A DNA stretch of 64,000 nt from Nepenthes gracilis (lineage: Eukaryota > Streptophyta > Magnoliopsida > Caryophyllales > Nepenthaceae), in NCBI GenBank assembly GCA_033239525.1, contig BSYO01000004.1, positions 25,272,037 to 25,336,036 on the forward strand. Direction: 5' to 3'. The notes beneath the pieces are model-generated. The model ran no database searches. It saw only the letters and a program-made list of their open reading frames with translations, and had not been told where the DNA came from. The position numbers and the translations under genes were made by a program. Each line of letters starts with the position of its first letter. Position 1 is the first letter of the stretch. Positions 13,301 to 27,000 of this stretch are shown in pieces.

Positions 13301-16300
13301 CTCTCTAAAGAAAAAAATAAATCAGAAGGTTGCCCAAAAACTCCATTGATTAGAAATCAAGGAAATGTAAATGTCACAAATAATGAATTGATTTTTTCCA
13401 CTGCTGTAACATTTACTTAGTGACAACGTAACTGCCCTCTAGAAGTTAGAGGTAGTTATTTCCTACAGAAGCTAGCCACCAAAATATAAAAACTTATAAA
13501 AGAGAATAAAGCAATAATATCATTTAGAACTTCCAACCCTATAAAATAGAAGACACAAAGCAATGGGTGGCATCATTAAACCTCCCTTCTTCTGATAACC
13601 TCTGGTACAGATCATTCCCACAACCAAGCCCAGCCAAGTCACAACCCACCGTCACAAGTTCCACCCAATCAGAACACAGAACCACCATAACAGACTGACA
13701 ACAAGCCGGTGTTGCCAAAAAATTCAAAAATCAGCAGTAACACAAAACGTAAACCCCTCATCAAATCCCACACCAAAAAAGTTTTTTTTGGCAAGCCCTT
13801 AGGTCTAGCACAATCCACTACCAGAAATCATTGCGCCTATAAAAAACTTGAGTTTCCTTCGAATAGAAAATTGCTTTTCGCTCTCCGAGTCCTTTTGCCT
13901 TTCCTCAAATTACTTTAATAGGTTCCTCAATAAATAGATAGTTTCTGTAGTAAACCTAGCTAGCATGAATCCCCATATTTATTTTCTGATACACTCCTAT
14001 TTTGTTTTGACGTCCTTTCAATCACATTTCCCATAACTTCATTGTATTACTCATGAACAAAATACTTTTGTAGTAGGTACATATGAGGAATAGGAAAGTT
14101 TCCACAATAGATATATATGGTCTCATTTTCACTTGGAAAATATATGAAAATAACTAAACAATAGAAATAAATTGAAATTTCTTAGTTCCTAGCCTTTAAT
14201 GAATGTTTTCCATTCCAAATAGACTCATAACCATGGATTAAAACCTTGGTATTATTATATATATACATAGATCATAGCCTTATCAGGTGATATATATTGG
14301 TACTTAAAATATCAGACACAATATATTTTGTGAATCAGAACTTATAGACAAATGTCAATTGCTATATTAACAAATATATAGTGTAACAGTCAATATATTA
14401 CTGATGCAATGACATATTGCAATTTTATTGCAGTATCAGGAATCATCAGTATTGATGGGCAATATTGATATATATTAGCCGATATTTCATTCCATATTCA
14501 TAACCCAAGTGAGATGGGTCTCCTCTCCCATGGTTCCAAAGCGCAATAGGCTCAGGCTGAGAGCCTATGTGGAGGCACATAAGGCTCTGCTTGAAAAGTT
14601 GAGTTCATCCTTGAACTCTGAATGTGAAGTTTAGACAATCGTTTCTCACAAGGCATATCAACAAACTTATGGGAATGAATTAGGTACTGAAAGTACTTAG
14701 AGGGAGGTTAGCATAGAGTTAGATTTCCATGTGAAACAAGCTATGATGTGCAGTCAGATATGAGGCTTACCAAGAATCACAATGATCAACTACATCAATG
14801 TAGCTTCAGGAAGTGAACTGTAACACATGCATAGTAAACTGCAATGTAGCTAGGCTAAAGATCTGCTTCCTGCACACGACTGTAGGTTGTCACATTAATC
14901 ACTATCTCCAACTTCAAAATGGAAATGTAATCGATGGCAGAACCCAGGTCAATAATAACTTGAGTTTGTTTAGTTCCAACACGCAACACAACCTTTCCTT
15001 ACACAGGCCCCTTTCGATGGAAAAGGTGCAAAATACTTCGAGGTGTCGATTAATAGGATTATAGGAGTATGACGACAGTTCACCATAAAGGCTTGATGTC
15101 AACCATGTCAGAATCATCTCCTTCATTATTGTCCTCTACTTCATTAGCAACCCTTAAATAAACAACTACTTCATCAACCGGATCAGATGAGGACATTTAG
15201 TTGCAATGTACCCTTTTTTCCCATATTCACTACCCTACTTGGATGTACTTGGAGTAGAGGATGCAGGAAGAGCAAAACTGAATCTAGCTTTAAAAAAGAC
15301 TTCTAGAGCTCCAAAGTCTCCAAGATGCTTTAAATCTCTGGATGACCAGCTATGTAGCAGCATATCCTTCCTTGTTAAGACAGCCAACATAAAACAAGCA
15401 GAGTTTGGGAAACACTTTGATGTAGGCTTCCACATCCTCAGCTTTCCTTCTGAATTGTCATAACTTAGCAGGAATGAATTTGTGACTCATCGTAGTCTTC
15501 ATCACATCTCAATTTGTGACAGGTGCAACATGACAATTCAGGAATATATAATATTGTTGTTTCCACCGATGGCTAGCATAGACTCAAGGCCCATAAATCA
15601 TAAGAAAACTCCTCATTGTTGTGAACGCCATGAAAAGAAAGATGTTCTCAACATGCATGAATCAATGAAGAAGCAACTCAAACTCACCTCTCCTGTAAAT
15701 TCAGGCATTCAAATTTTCACTCGATAATCCAGTTGTTGGCTATTGGTGTTATGCATAGCAGTAGCAACCACAACATGTGCATATTGGAGTTAAACATGTT
15801 GAGTACAACTAAAAGCAATATTTGGATTGATTGGTTGCATCTATTTGTCATGTATAGTCTAATAAGCCCGAACGTACTTCCTCAAGCATGGCATTCATTC
15901 TCACTTCAAAAAAATTATTTTATTGGTTCAATTGTTATGTAAGTGCTTGAACTAGGCCTTGCAGTTCACTAATTTGATCAATCTATTTTAGTATGCCGAC
16001 CTTTCATCCGAAAAGTTCATCAACATGTCAGGCCAAATCTTCAAATATGAATTGATCTTTCTGCACCATAACGGTGCTATCAATTTCTTCGAAACAAAAA
16101 GCTATTATCGCATGTGGAGGTGTCTATTTCAAACAAAGGAACTGTAAGTGCAGGCTCTTCAAAACACCAATGGTCCATGGTCAGCCTTGTTTTATGGAGA
16201 AAAACAAAGCACAAAATCCTCTGTTCAATAATTAATATCATGTTCATTGATTTCTAGAAAGCATATGATAGAAACCCAAATTTCTTTGAGCACCCATCTA

Positions 16301-19300
16301 AGTTGAAAGGAGCCCCATCATCGCATCCCTTCTCTCACTCGGCACATAATGCTAAATGACTTCTCCAGTGCTACAATGTCACATCAAAAGCAAAAGATCA
16401 ACACAAAATCCCCAAACAAGCTGGCTTTGCAAGTGCATATATACAAAGTCAGACAAATTACAAAATACTAGCACAAAACTCCAAATAGGATTCTCATAAT
16501 CTTTTAAAATTTAAAAATAACAAGAATTACCTGGTTCTGCAAGCCTTGCCCCAGCATCTAAACATGCTCTAAGCACACGATGCAAACATACTTCGCTGCC
16601 ATGACACTGAAGCTCAATCACATCTTCACATGTGTACGATCTTGGGGCCAGCATGGGCACTGCTAAAACCTACACAAATATATTTCCAAGACTCCCAAGT
16701 CATCTAACATGAGAAGCCCTACAAGGCTACGACATAAAACCATGGTTTGATCAAGAGCGCTATGTTGGAAAGCATATTCCATTACACAATATTCTCCAAT
16801 TAAAGCAGTAAACTACACCTTATTTACCTTTGTTTCATTAAAGAAAATGTTTCTTTTAAAAAAAAAAAAAAAACTTTCAATTACTCATTACAGGTGAAAA
16901 ATTAGATACTTTGTTGTTTTCAGAATCCCTGAACAAACTAATTTGCCCTCACTTCTCCTAGTTCCTTGTGCTTCTAAGATTGTCATCTCTAGCTGCAATC
17001 ACCATGCATCTTAGCAATCTTACTTTCCCTGTATCCATGTGCTCCAAGAGTTATCATATCCCTTTGGGATCCCTGCGCATACAAGAGCACTATCATACAC
17101 TCCCACAACCGCAACCACCGTGCTACAAGCATTACCAATACCCAACTACATGCTACTATCATGGCCAACATCAAAACTGGACACATTTTGAATTGTGTCG
17201 TGTAATCAGTAAATGATAAAAATAAATTTGTCATAAGTTAGTGGTTAAAGGGTAATGATCAGAAGCAGAAATATTTTCCTTTCTGTGCTCAACATGCCGG
17301 GATTAAAAGGTAGGGGGAAAATGGGCCATAACCACAACTATATTAAAGAACACCTCAATCACCACTAACATTGTCACGACCTCACCAACAGCATGATGAT
17401 GGTGGTAGGGGTGAAGTATTCATGACAGTGCTGGCAAGGCTATCGTCGTGAAGTGGCAGTTGCAATAGTGGTAAAAGTGGTTGGTTGGAAAGGCTGATAC
17501 TGAGTTGGAAGCAATCGTGGTGACAATTGAGAGGTACTGTTGATGATTGCAATTGTAGTAGTGAAAATGGTTGGAGGGTGCTGCTCATATCATGGGGGTG
17601 GCAACGATGGTACTGGTGGGGGTTCTGTGGTACCCTTGTAGCAGTGGTGGTGATGGTGGTAGTAATATGAGTTTGAGGTGGGGTGGCAAATGAAATGGTG
17701 GGAAGCTGGTAGTGGTAGTTGTGGGGTGATAGGGTCACAATGAGGATAGTGACAATGTGGTGGGGTGGATAGGCAGTTTTGATGGAGATAAGGCTTTCAG
17801 GAGGTGAAAGCAATAATGGTCATGGTAGGTTGTGGTGGTAGAAATGGTGGTGGTTGCAGGGTGTGGTACAAGAGTTTGGTGGTGGGAAGGCAGTAAATGT
17901 AGCAGTGTTTGACGTGTTTTATGGATGGGAGTGGAAGAGATTGTGTGGTAATAGGGTGGCAGTGGCAATAATAATGGTTGTGATGTGGAGAGGAATCAAT
18001 GGCAATAATAACAGTTGCGTAAGGTAGGGTGGCAGTGGCAATACTAATGCTGGTTGTAGTATGGTGGCAGCAGTAAGGTGGCAACAGTTGTAGCAATTAT
18101 ATCAATAGGTGGTGTTAAATTGTCTAAACCAAAAGAATTTCCTTCGCTACAAAGAATTTTTTTCCATTGACAAATGTTACAGGGTATTATTGAAAATTTC
18201 AATCAAACCCAACAAAGCTTCTTTTTCAAAACAACAATAAGAAACGGATGATAATACCATAAAAAGCAATATTAGTGATTAGTACACAAACAAAAAATCT
18301 ATATAGAACTCAAAAAAGCATCATACAGACATACTAAAAAGTTTTGGCCAATTTTCCATATAACAAAATTCTCACAATTCCATAAAGGTGTGTCAGAATG
18401 CGGTAACTAGAAACACAATTGTTAAAGGAAATTTAAATTTTAAATGAAAACTTTTTAAATATCATTATTTGGATAATCTATAAATCTAAAAACAAAATTC
18501 TACATTCGACTTCACGAATTCCATATGCAAATCCTGCCTCCGTGGGCGTTATTTTAATTACAAAGCTTGCAAGTCACTCAAATGATCTCTCTCTCTTTCT
18601 GTAATATTCCGGATCCCGTTTCGATTATTTTAATATTTATTGTGATTTTGGGTATTTTAGATGAGGTGAAAATAAATTAAAATATTATAGAATTTTTGGG
18701 AAGGATCGGGATTTCGGAGTGGCGCCCGGAGCAGGCCCGTGCCGTTGTCTGGGTACTGATTTAGATTTTAGAATAAAAGAAAAATGTAAAATATAATAAT
18801 AATAATAAAAGAAAAAAAACATAAGAAAGAGTGAGAGGGAGTCGGGGAGAGAGAGGGAGCAGAGGAGAGAGAGGAGAAAAGGGGGTAGGGCTTCGGCACG
18901 GAGGAAGAAGAAGAGGGAGGAGGAGGGAGAGAGAGGAAGGCGGCGCGGCAGTGGCTCACGGGTGAGACCGCAGAGGTCATGGGCCGCGGCGTGCGGCGGC
19001 AATGCGAGCGGTGCGAGGAGGGAGAAGTGGCGCGGCATTGCGAGTGGCGCGAGGGAGAAAGACAGCAGAGCAACGGCGCCGGTGCCCGTTGGGTGAGGCC
19101 GGCGACAACCACGTGAGGTGGCATGGTGGTGGAGCTGCAGCAACAACGGCAGCGGCACGGGGGCAGCGCACAGAGGAGAAAGAAGGGGGGCGCGCGGTGG
19201 CTGAGAGAGAAAGGGCCTGATTTGGGTGCTTCAGGACATCATTTCTTGAGATTTACAAAGTATAAAGTTAAGGCAAGTATCCTCTAACCCTATCATTGGC

Positions 19301-20933
19301 CTGATTTAATTTCCGATATATTTTGACTACTGTGGGAGATTTTACTAACATGCATGTATTTTTATATATACCCAATTTATTAATTATATACATGATGTAT
19401 GTTTTTATGATCGTGCGGTAGTTTTATATGGGTATTTATGATTTGGGTGATTTTCGGACACTCGGACAGTATATATGTATATTTGTGTATCTGTATATTG
19501 AGGAACCATGAACCAGGCCTTGTATTAATCATGCATGCTGCCGGGGGCGGGGTCACTACAGGACTATGGCGGTCCGAAACCCAATGGGTCATTATATGCG
19601 ATCCAATGCATGATATGTTGGTACCGCTCCCGACAGGGAGGCTTGGTCCCAACGAGGAGACTTGGTCCCGACGGGGACGTATGTAACATATTGTTTCACT
19701 TCCGCCGGCAGGAAGGTTAAGACGTTTAGTAGCTGACCTGCCCCACTGTGTATTTAAATGAGAACTATCATAAGGATTTCACGGAAAACTAATATATTCG
19801 AACGTCTTAATATATAACTAAATTTTGAGGTTGCACCCAAAACCGCGGGTGATAAAACATGATGAGCAAGTTTCTAATCTATGGGAGACAGAGTATATGG
19901 ATAGCCTTGGGCTACGGGCCTAAACCGTAGCCTAGTCTTAAGTTGTTAGCTTAAATCGCAGCCGATATAACCATGGCTACCGGACGATGATAACCCTTCC
20001 TCAAGTTGGTATTATTTATCTTTGGTCCTCCGATTTCGTGCATACTTTATATTTCTGCATGTATTTGGGTGGATTGTGATTTGAGATTTGTGGTTTGGCC
20101 CACGGATGGGGCGATAGGAATGTCTCATACATATTAATGTATTAAGCCTCGGAACATGTTTTACATTTATATGTTTTGGTTCCTGTATTTTCTTTGATTT
20201 CAGCATATGATATATGGACTTTAGATTCGGACGATGGTATATGTCCCATGCGGATGTGGTGACGGTCACGATTGTGTTATGTGACTTCAAATCATATGAT
20301 ATAATATCGTCTATAAGATTTGACCGGATCGTTATTTATTACGATTATGTCCCGGAGGGACTGTTTGATACAAATGATGATCTAGTACGAGACATCTCCT
20401 CGATTTTTAGGGATTTCACGGACCTTGTGTTTGGTTTCTACATGGTTGTGATTTGTTGTCCATTCCCTCTAATTTATATGCACTATTTTCATATATATGA
20501 TGCTTGCTGAGCTCTAAGCTCATATTGTCATGTTTTAATCCTTCAGACTAGTGGTATGGATATGCTTGCAGGAGTTCAGACGTGACATGGGTCGGAAATC
20601 TCTTTCGATGAGTGGAGATATTTATGTTGAGCATGTTTCTAATCTCAAGGATACGTTATAGTTATTATTTATGGTCGGATGATGGCCCTGATCCTTGTAT
20701 GAAAAATATTGGGAGTTGTATATCTGGATACCTCCTTTGCTATATTTGGATAGCAGGTCATGTATTATGTTGTCCGGATTTATATCCGATAAAATATTAT
20801 GTGGGTTTTATTATGTCGGGTCCTGAATGTGTATGACTGTCACGCCCGAGTTTGGTTTTTATAGTTGATAGAAATATTATTATTGATTTTATTTTTGACC
20901 TGCATTTGTGTTCCTGGGTTGTGACACTCTCCC

Positions 20934-20966
<33 letters not shown>

Positions 20967-20995
20967 ATACACATATATACATATTACATATATGC

Positions 20996-21038
<43 letters not shown>

Positions 21039-24000
21039 CACATATGTATATGTCTATGCATAAGAATATGCGTATGCATATATTTTTCAAAGAGCATATT
21101 CTGCCGGTTCCTTCTTGAACAAGCCATTTGTTCACAATGCATTTTATAACAATAACTAATGAAGGCACAATAGCCTACTCTTACTTCTTCTTAAATGGTT
21201 GATTCCAACTTTCTAGAAACAATTATGATGACGGATAGCCAAAATAAAGAAGTGATTAAACAACTTACAAAACACAGACTAAGGAAACAAGGTTTGAAGT
21301 CGTCCTACAATCAAACCTCTGCCATTAATTCAATTCCACAATTGAAATCGTGCAAGTGGTACAGGACACAAGAAGATCAAGGCCAAATGACATTTGATGA
21401 GCAATTTGGATATTCTGACCGCTGAATGCAGAGACTGTTACTTGACTACACTTGGACCTGGTCATACTCTAAGCTGACAATTTTTCAAATGGATGAAGTT
21501 TACAGGCAGTAAAACTTGGAGCAGTTTGATAGAAACACTCCAAATGTTTGAGGTTTGTCCATGCGAGAGCATGTGTTCAAGATCTGTAACGTCTCATTGA
21601 GGATCAGGGTCTTTATTGCTCAAAAGAGGGATGCAGAAGTCCATCCATCTCTAAGATGTTAAGATTTTTCGAAATTTTATGGACATGTAGAAGAGAAATG
21701 TTATTATGAAACTGAAGATGCTAAGTAAGAACTGTAGTTGATGCAGTAGATATTCCACCAGTAAAGATTGATGTACTTTTAATCAGAGAAGAAAACTCTT
21801 ACTAGATATTGAAACTGATTTATTATTTCCTAGCATGTAATCTAATTTTGAAACTTCAAATTTTCATGAGCAAAAAAAAAAAATAGTGTCTTTTGAATAA
21901 ATATGAGTTAAAATGGCACATGCACATCCCAAGGCATCCTAAGGGCACTAAAACAATTTCACATAGATGGGACACTTCCAACTTAAGTTGGATATCCATT
22001 TGCTTGGAGTTGAATCATCTACTAGATGCCCTACATATCAAACAGGTGGAGAATCAAACTTATTTCTCAACCCAATATAAGCCTAAAGAAATGAATAGGG
22101 TCCCAATGACAAGAGATGTACAAAAAAGGAGCTTAACTAATATTCCTAATCTTGGATGGATCATAATGACATAGGGAAAGATAAACATAGGATCTATTTA
22201 GAGTTGCAATAGTCATTTTTTATCACTGAATTTGCTATTCAATCAAATTGGGGTGGGGAAGAGGGGGAGTAAATTTGGCATCACATCTGGTGATCAAAAG
22301 TTCACAAAAGAAATACCAAATAGATTCACAAAATATCCTTCATGTTTGGGACTTGAAGTCCAGTTTGATCTTCAAGGATCAAAACTCTTGCGTGAGATTC
22401 TTTCTTGGGTCAAGGGCAAGTTTATTTTCCTACTAGAGTTTACACAGCGATTAGGTGTATAGATTGTCTTGTGGTTGTCAAAAACCAAATCTTACTTCGC
22501 ACAAAGTGATAGTAGGAGAACTTGTGGAGAAACTACATAAAGATAACATCTGTTTACTAGGAAAGGCTTATGGCCTTCAGTGCTGAAACCATGAAACACA
22601 ATTTCCTCATTATATGCATTCCTACATTGCAATAAGAGTTGTGAATAAGGGCAGAGATGTAGGGAAGGGAAAAGTAGGAGAGGAGAAGAAGAAGAAACTG
22701 AGAGGAGGGGAAGAAACAGAAGGAGAATGAGGAGGAAGAGAAGGAGAGATCAGAGGAGAGAGAGAAGTAGAGACCAAGAGGGAGGGAAAGGAAATCACAA
22801 TCACTCAAATTTCATTCAATTTAATAATACTGACTTAAACAATAGAGTTAAGATTCTTCTATAGAGAATCCTATTTTTAGGATAATTTAAAAACAAAATC
22901 AAATTTAATATCTTCTAATTTGAAAATAAATTTAAATTAAAATTTTTTTAATTAGAAATAAAATCAAAGCTAATTTGAAAATAAAATTAAATCTCTTCTA
23001 ATTGGAAACAAAATCAAATCTAATGGGAAAATAGAATTAAATCTAATTGAAAAATAAAATCAAATTTAATTTGAAAATAAAAACAAATCTTTATATCCAT
23101 GATATTCGCATCAATTTTTCCTAGACAACTGAGGCTCAACCCCGTCAAGTAAAACTTTCATAGTTAATTCCTCCAACCATTAGCTGAGTGGCCACGAGTG
23201 GTAGACACGTCTGAGCAGGGTTGAAATTGGACTAAGCCACTAATGCTGTTGGAAGGAAAAGGACTTAGACCTAGAAATGAGCAATCCTGCTAACTTGAAT
23301 AGAATGCCAAAATGCCTAAGTCGAACTGTTGGTGCGTATTTCTAGAAATCCAAGCAATCTTGGACTCTGGCCGCGATCCAATGGACAATGAAGCGCTGAA
23401 CAGTTCGATCCCTGGAAATATAATCTGCTCATTTAGAATAGTATTAATTTTATCGTTGTGTGCCTGATGGGTGGAGAGTCGTGTAGGAATGAGTGGACAT
23501 ACAATATGTGGCGCAGCTGGGGACACGTCAAAGGAATCAACCGGTGGTGTAAAACTACCTTTATAAGCGAGTAAATTTTTAACATAGAATATATTATGAA
23601 AACCAAAAAGAGATGAAATATCAATAATATATGCATTGGACCCAATCTGCTATAAAATTTTAAATGGACCAGTACTGCGGGTCTGTCATTGAGAAACGGG
23701 CCCATGTAAGCACCACTCTGACCTGATCCAAACTATAATATAACCTCTAACATGAAATGCAATATGACTGTTATGCATATCAGCTCGAAATTTATATGAG
23801 GCATTAATTATTTTCAATTGTGTATTCATATTGATGTGTAAGTCATAAAGGTGTTGTGTAAAAGTTTCGGCCGTCGTGGACAGACTAACATGTGAGGACA
23901 TCGGGATAAGGTCTAATAGTTTTCAGGAGTTGTAACCATGTACAACTAAAAATTGTAAAGACATTTTGAAAGTTTTGGAGAACTTGATGAGCCTCATTAG

Positions 24001-27000
24001 GAATTAATACGAAAGAATTGGGAAATGTTTTGAAAACGATAACAGCAACACAATAGATTCGTGGATAGCTACACGTTCGAATGTTGTGGGACTAATAATA
24101 TGTAGTCCTTTTGTCTCTACCACAACCTTTTTTTTTTTAATTAAAAATCATCGATTTTGGGGGTGAAGGATAGATGTGAATTTTCTTTTCCTTGTAAACA
24201 AAAGAATATGAGTTAAAATGACCTTTGATTGTGACATCCAGGTCGTATAGTCAAGGGTGCCCAAGAATAACATGGCTCACGTCTATTGGTATAACGTCGC
24301 ACCAAATATGATCTTTGTACTTTAAGAAATGAATTGGTACAAGACAATATTCTTTAATGGCTATAAAAGATGCGTCAATCTACGAGACGTATGGATTAGG
24401 GTGTGGGACAACTTTTAACTCCAAACGAGAAATAGTATTAACTGAGACCGCGTTGATGCAACTACTGCTATTCACGAGAATCTTGCAAGTCTTCTCATTC
24501 ACCTTGATAAAAGTGTGAAAGATAGCATGACGACGCCAATCATTAGCCTCCTTGGATTGTGTCAAAGTACATCGTACAATACTTAGAAATGGTTTATCAG
24601 GGAAGGAAGAACGAGAGTCTAGGCTAGAGAGTTAGTCTTGATGCAACCCACAAATGTGTCAATGTCATTACTATTTAAATTATCAAATTAGTCTAACTTA
24701 GGTTCATATATTTATTCTTCAAGGGGTCTCTTGTTTATTCTATCTTATCCGTTAATTAATAAAGTTTTACTTGGACATTTGGAAGAAACATATCCAAAAT
24801 CTTTACAATTGAAGTACAGTAACTGAGAATTTTTACTTGAGAATTCAACACCCTTTCCACGGACTTCCCTAACAGGGGAAATGGTGGACGGAGGGAGTCC
24901 TAAGGCAGATTTAGAATTTGCAGGAGTATAATATGTTGATTGACGATACGGTGTCCTGGTAACTAATTCAAAGTCTCGTACCAAATTATACGTATGATCC
25001 AAAGTAATAACTCCATAGAGGACAAGTTCTCTATTGGGATTCTCATATAGCCTTGTCAGAACCTACTTAACGTCATGGCCTCATCTTCTATGATGTGATA
25101 TCTCATCCGAAAATCATCAAATTGAGCAATATAGTCACGGATCGATTACCCTGTCAAACGGCATTCCATTGGTCAAATAAGTTACTATTATAGGAGTAGG
25201 GTAAATATTTCTTTTGAATGAGTCATTTCATTTCAACTCAACTCCTAACAAGGGCGGCCTAATGCCTAGCAAGGAGGTCTTTAACACTTTTCCAAAATAA
25301 TTGAGCATTTTCGGTCAACTGAAGACTAGTAAACTGAACTCTCTTATCTTTAAACACATCATACTATTCAAAGAAATGATCTACACCTCGAAATCATTGA
25401 GTGAAAACTCGATGGTCCAAACAACCGTCAAAAGCATGGGCATCCAATTTGATATTTTTAAATAGGTGGTCATCCGAATACCACTCTTGTTCATAATGTT
25501 AGGGCCTATAATCGCGTTTATGAGGTGCTCGATTGTCTTGTCTTCGTCGATAAGTCTTATTATAGGATGCATCAAAGTTGTCAACATCTGATGAGTGAGG
25601 CTCTATTTCTAAAGTAGTAACTCGATTTGTGAAATCCAAATTTATTTGATCGGTAATGGTCAGGTCAGTTGGAATAACAATCATGTAATTTCATAATTAT
25701 TGTTGAATGGAAACTAATTGGGCTAACTGTTGACTTAGAGTTTCAAACTGATAAGAGTCCATAATTAGATCAAAGGTATGATGGGAAATAATGCAACCAC
25801 TTCATAAGTGCATGCAACACCGATATAACAAATGAGATTGAGATCAATAAGCAATTAAGGCAATCTCAGCTATTTTTTTTTTTTTTTTGTGAGATTTTGT
25901 ATGATTCAGAACATACAAACAAGTATTACTAATCTATTAAAATAATAAAGTAGAAATCAATTGCAATACGATTGTATCCACTATAAAGGTAGTTATAGGA
26001 TATGAAAGTGATGAATATTTTTTTTTCTAGAAAATAAAATGGCTTACACAGATAAAACTAAATACTATTAAAGAAAAATAAAATATACTACCCAAAATAA
26101 AATAGAATAAACGCACATGAATATAAAAGATTATTTGAACCACTCATATGATCTAGCCTAGTATAGTGAGAGCTTTTAGTCCACTGCTTCCTTTAGTTTT
26201 GTTGTTAGTTTTTTTGTTTTTTTGGTTCTTTTTTTTCGCTCCTTTTTTTTCACTTTTTTTTCTTTTCCACTTTTTTTTCTCTGCCTTTTTTTCTCCTTTT
26301 TGTTTGTTTTTTTTCCCTCACTTTTTTTCATTTTTTTGCTGCTGTATTTAGGCCTTAAAGCCTAGGCACACAGAGAAAGGACGTGGCACTCCGACGCAGC
26401 AACTAGGAGCTATAGTGCGCACTCTCTTTCAGACAGGACGGCAACGGCGAAGATGAAAATGTTGACAAAGAATATGGCGATGAAGATGAAGACGAAGACA
26501 GAGACGAAAATGAAGACAATGATGAAGACAAAGGCAAAGAAGATAAAGATGAGGAATCGGCACAACCTGATTTATAATTTCTCTATCTTTGAGATCTCAA
26601 TTTTTTTTTTCTAGAAAGGTGATGGCTAGGATTTGATTGGGCTGCAACGCGGTCGGTCGGTTTAGGGCTTGATTTAATTGGCGGTCTGGGCACAGGGCTT
26701 TCAGGTGAGGGGTCGATTAGGGTTTTGGGTGAGAGGTCGATTAGGGTCTTCAAGTGATTTCAACGGCTGTTTTGGGCTTGATTTGGCTTGGTGGTGACTG
26801 AAGATGTGGTGGTGGTGGCTATCAGCGGCAACGTGGAAAATGGTTCCGGTGAAAAGAAGGGGAGAAATACAATGTTTTGTGCTTTTTGATGAGCTTGGCC
26901 ACTGTTATTTGTCTTCCTCCTGTGGCTGCTTCATCTGCTATTACTGTGTCATGCCTATCTGCCTCTTTGGTTTATTGTTCTTGTCTTTTCTTTTTTTGTT

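Larger units (their letters stand above)
8510..16530 (-). other. mnmE intron 3
   Basis: An 8 kb intron. It holds a LINE endonuclease fossil (9850-10200), an LTR remnant with a primer binding site (to 12325), two copies of a dispersed repeat and a Ty3 gag-protease fossil. The parts 8510-9850 and 13076-14230 contain nothing I can identify; a GCGCTATAGGCACC-type stretch near 8950 resembles a common plant repeat. Confidence 0.65.

Noticed and set aside
17382..17813. 143-codon minus-strand frame rich in His, Thr and Pro
   Set aside because: It is the complement of a GGT-rich simple block; neighbouring frames are open for the same reason.
18685..19158. 157-codon minus-strand frame and overlapping GC-rich frames
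   Set aside because: Low-complexity Pro/Ser/Leu/Arg composition within the probable solo LTR, with several overlapping frames open at once.
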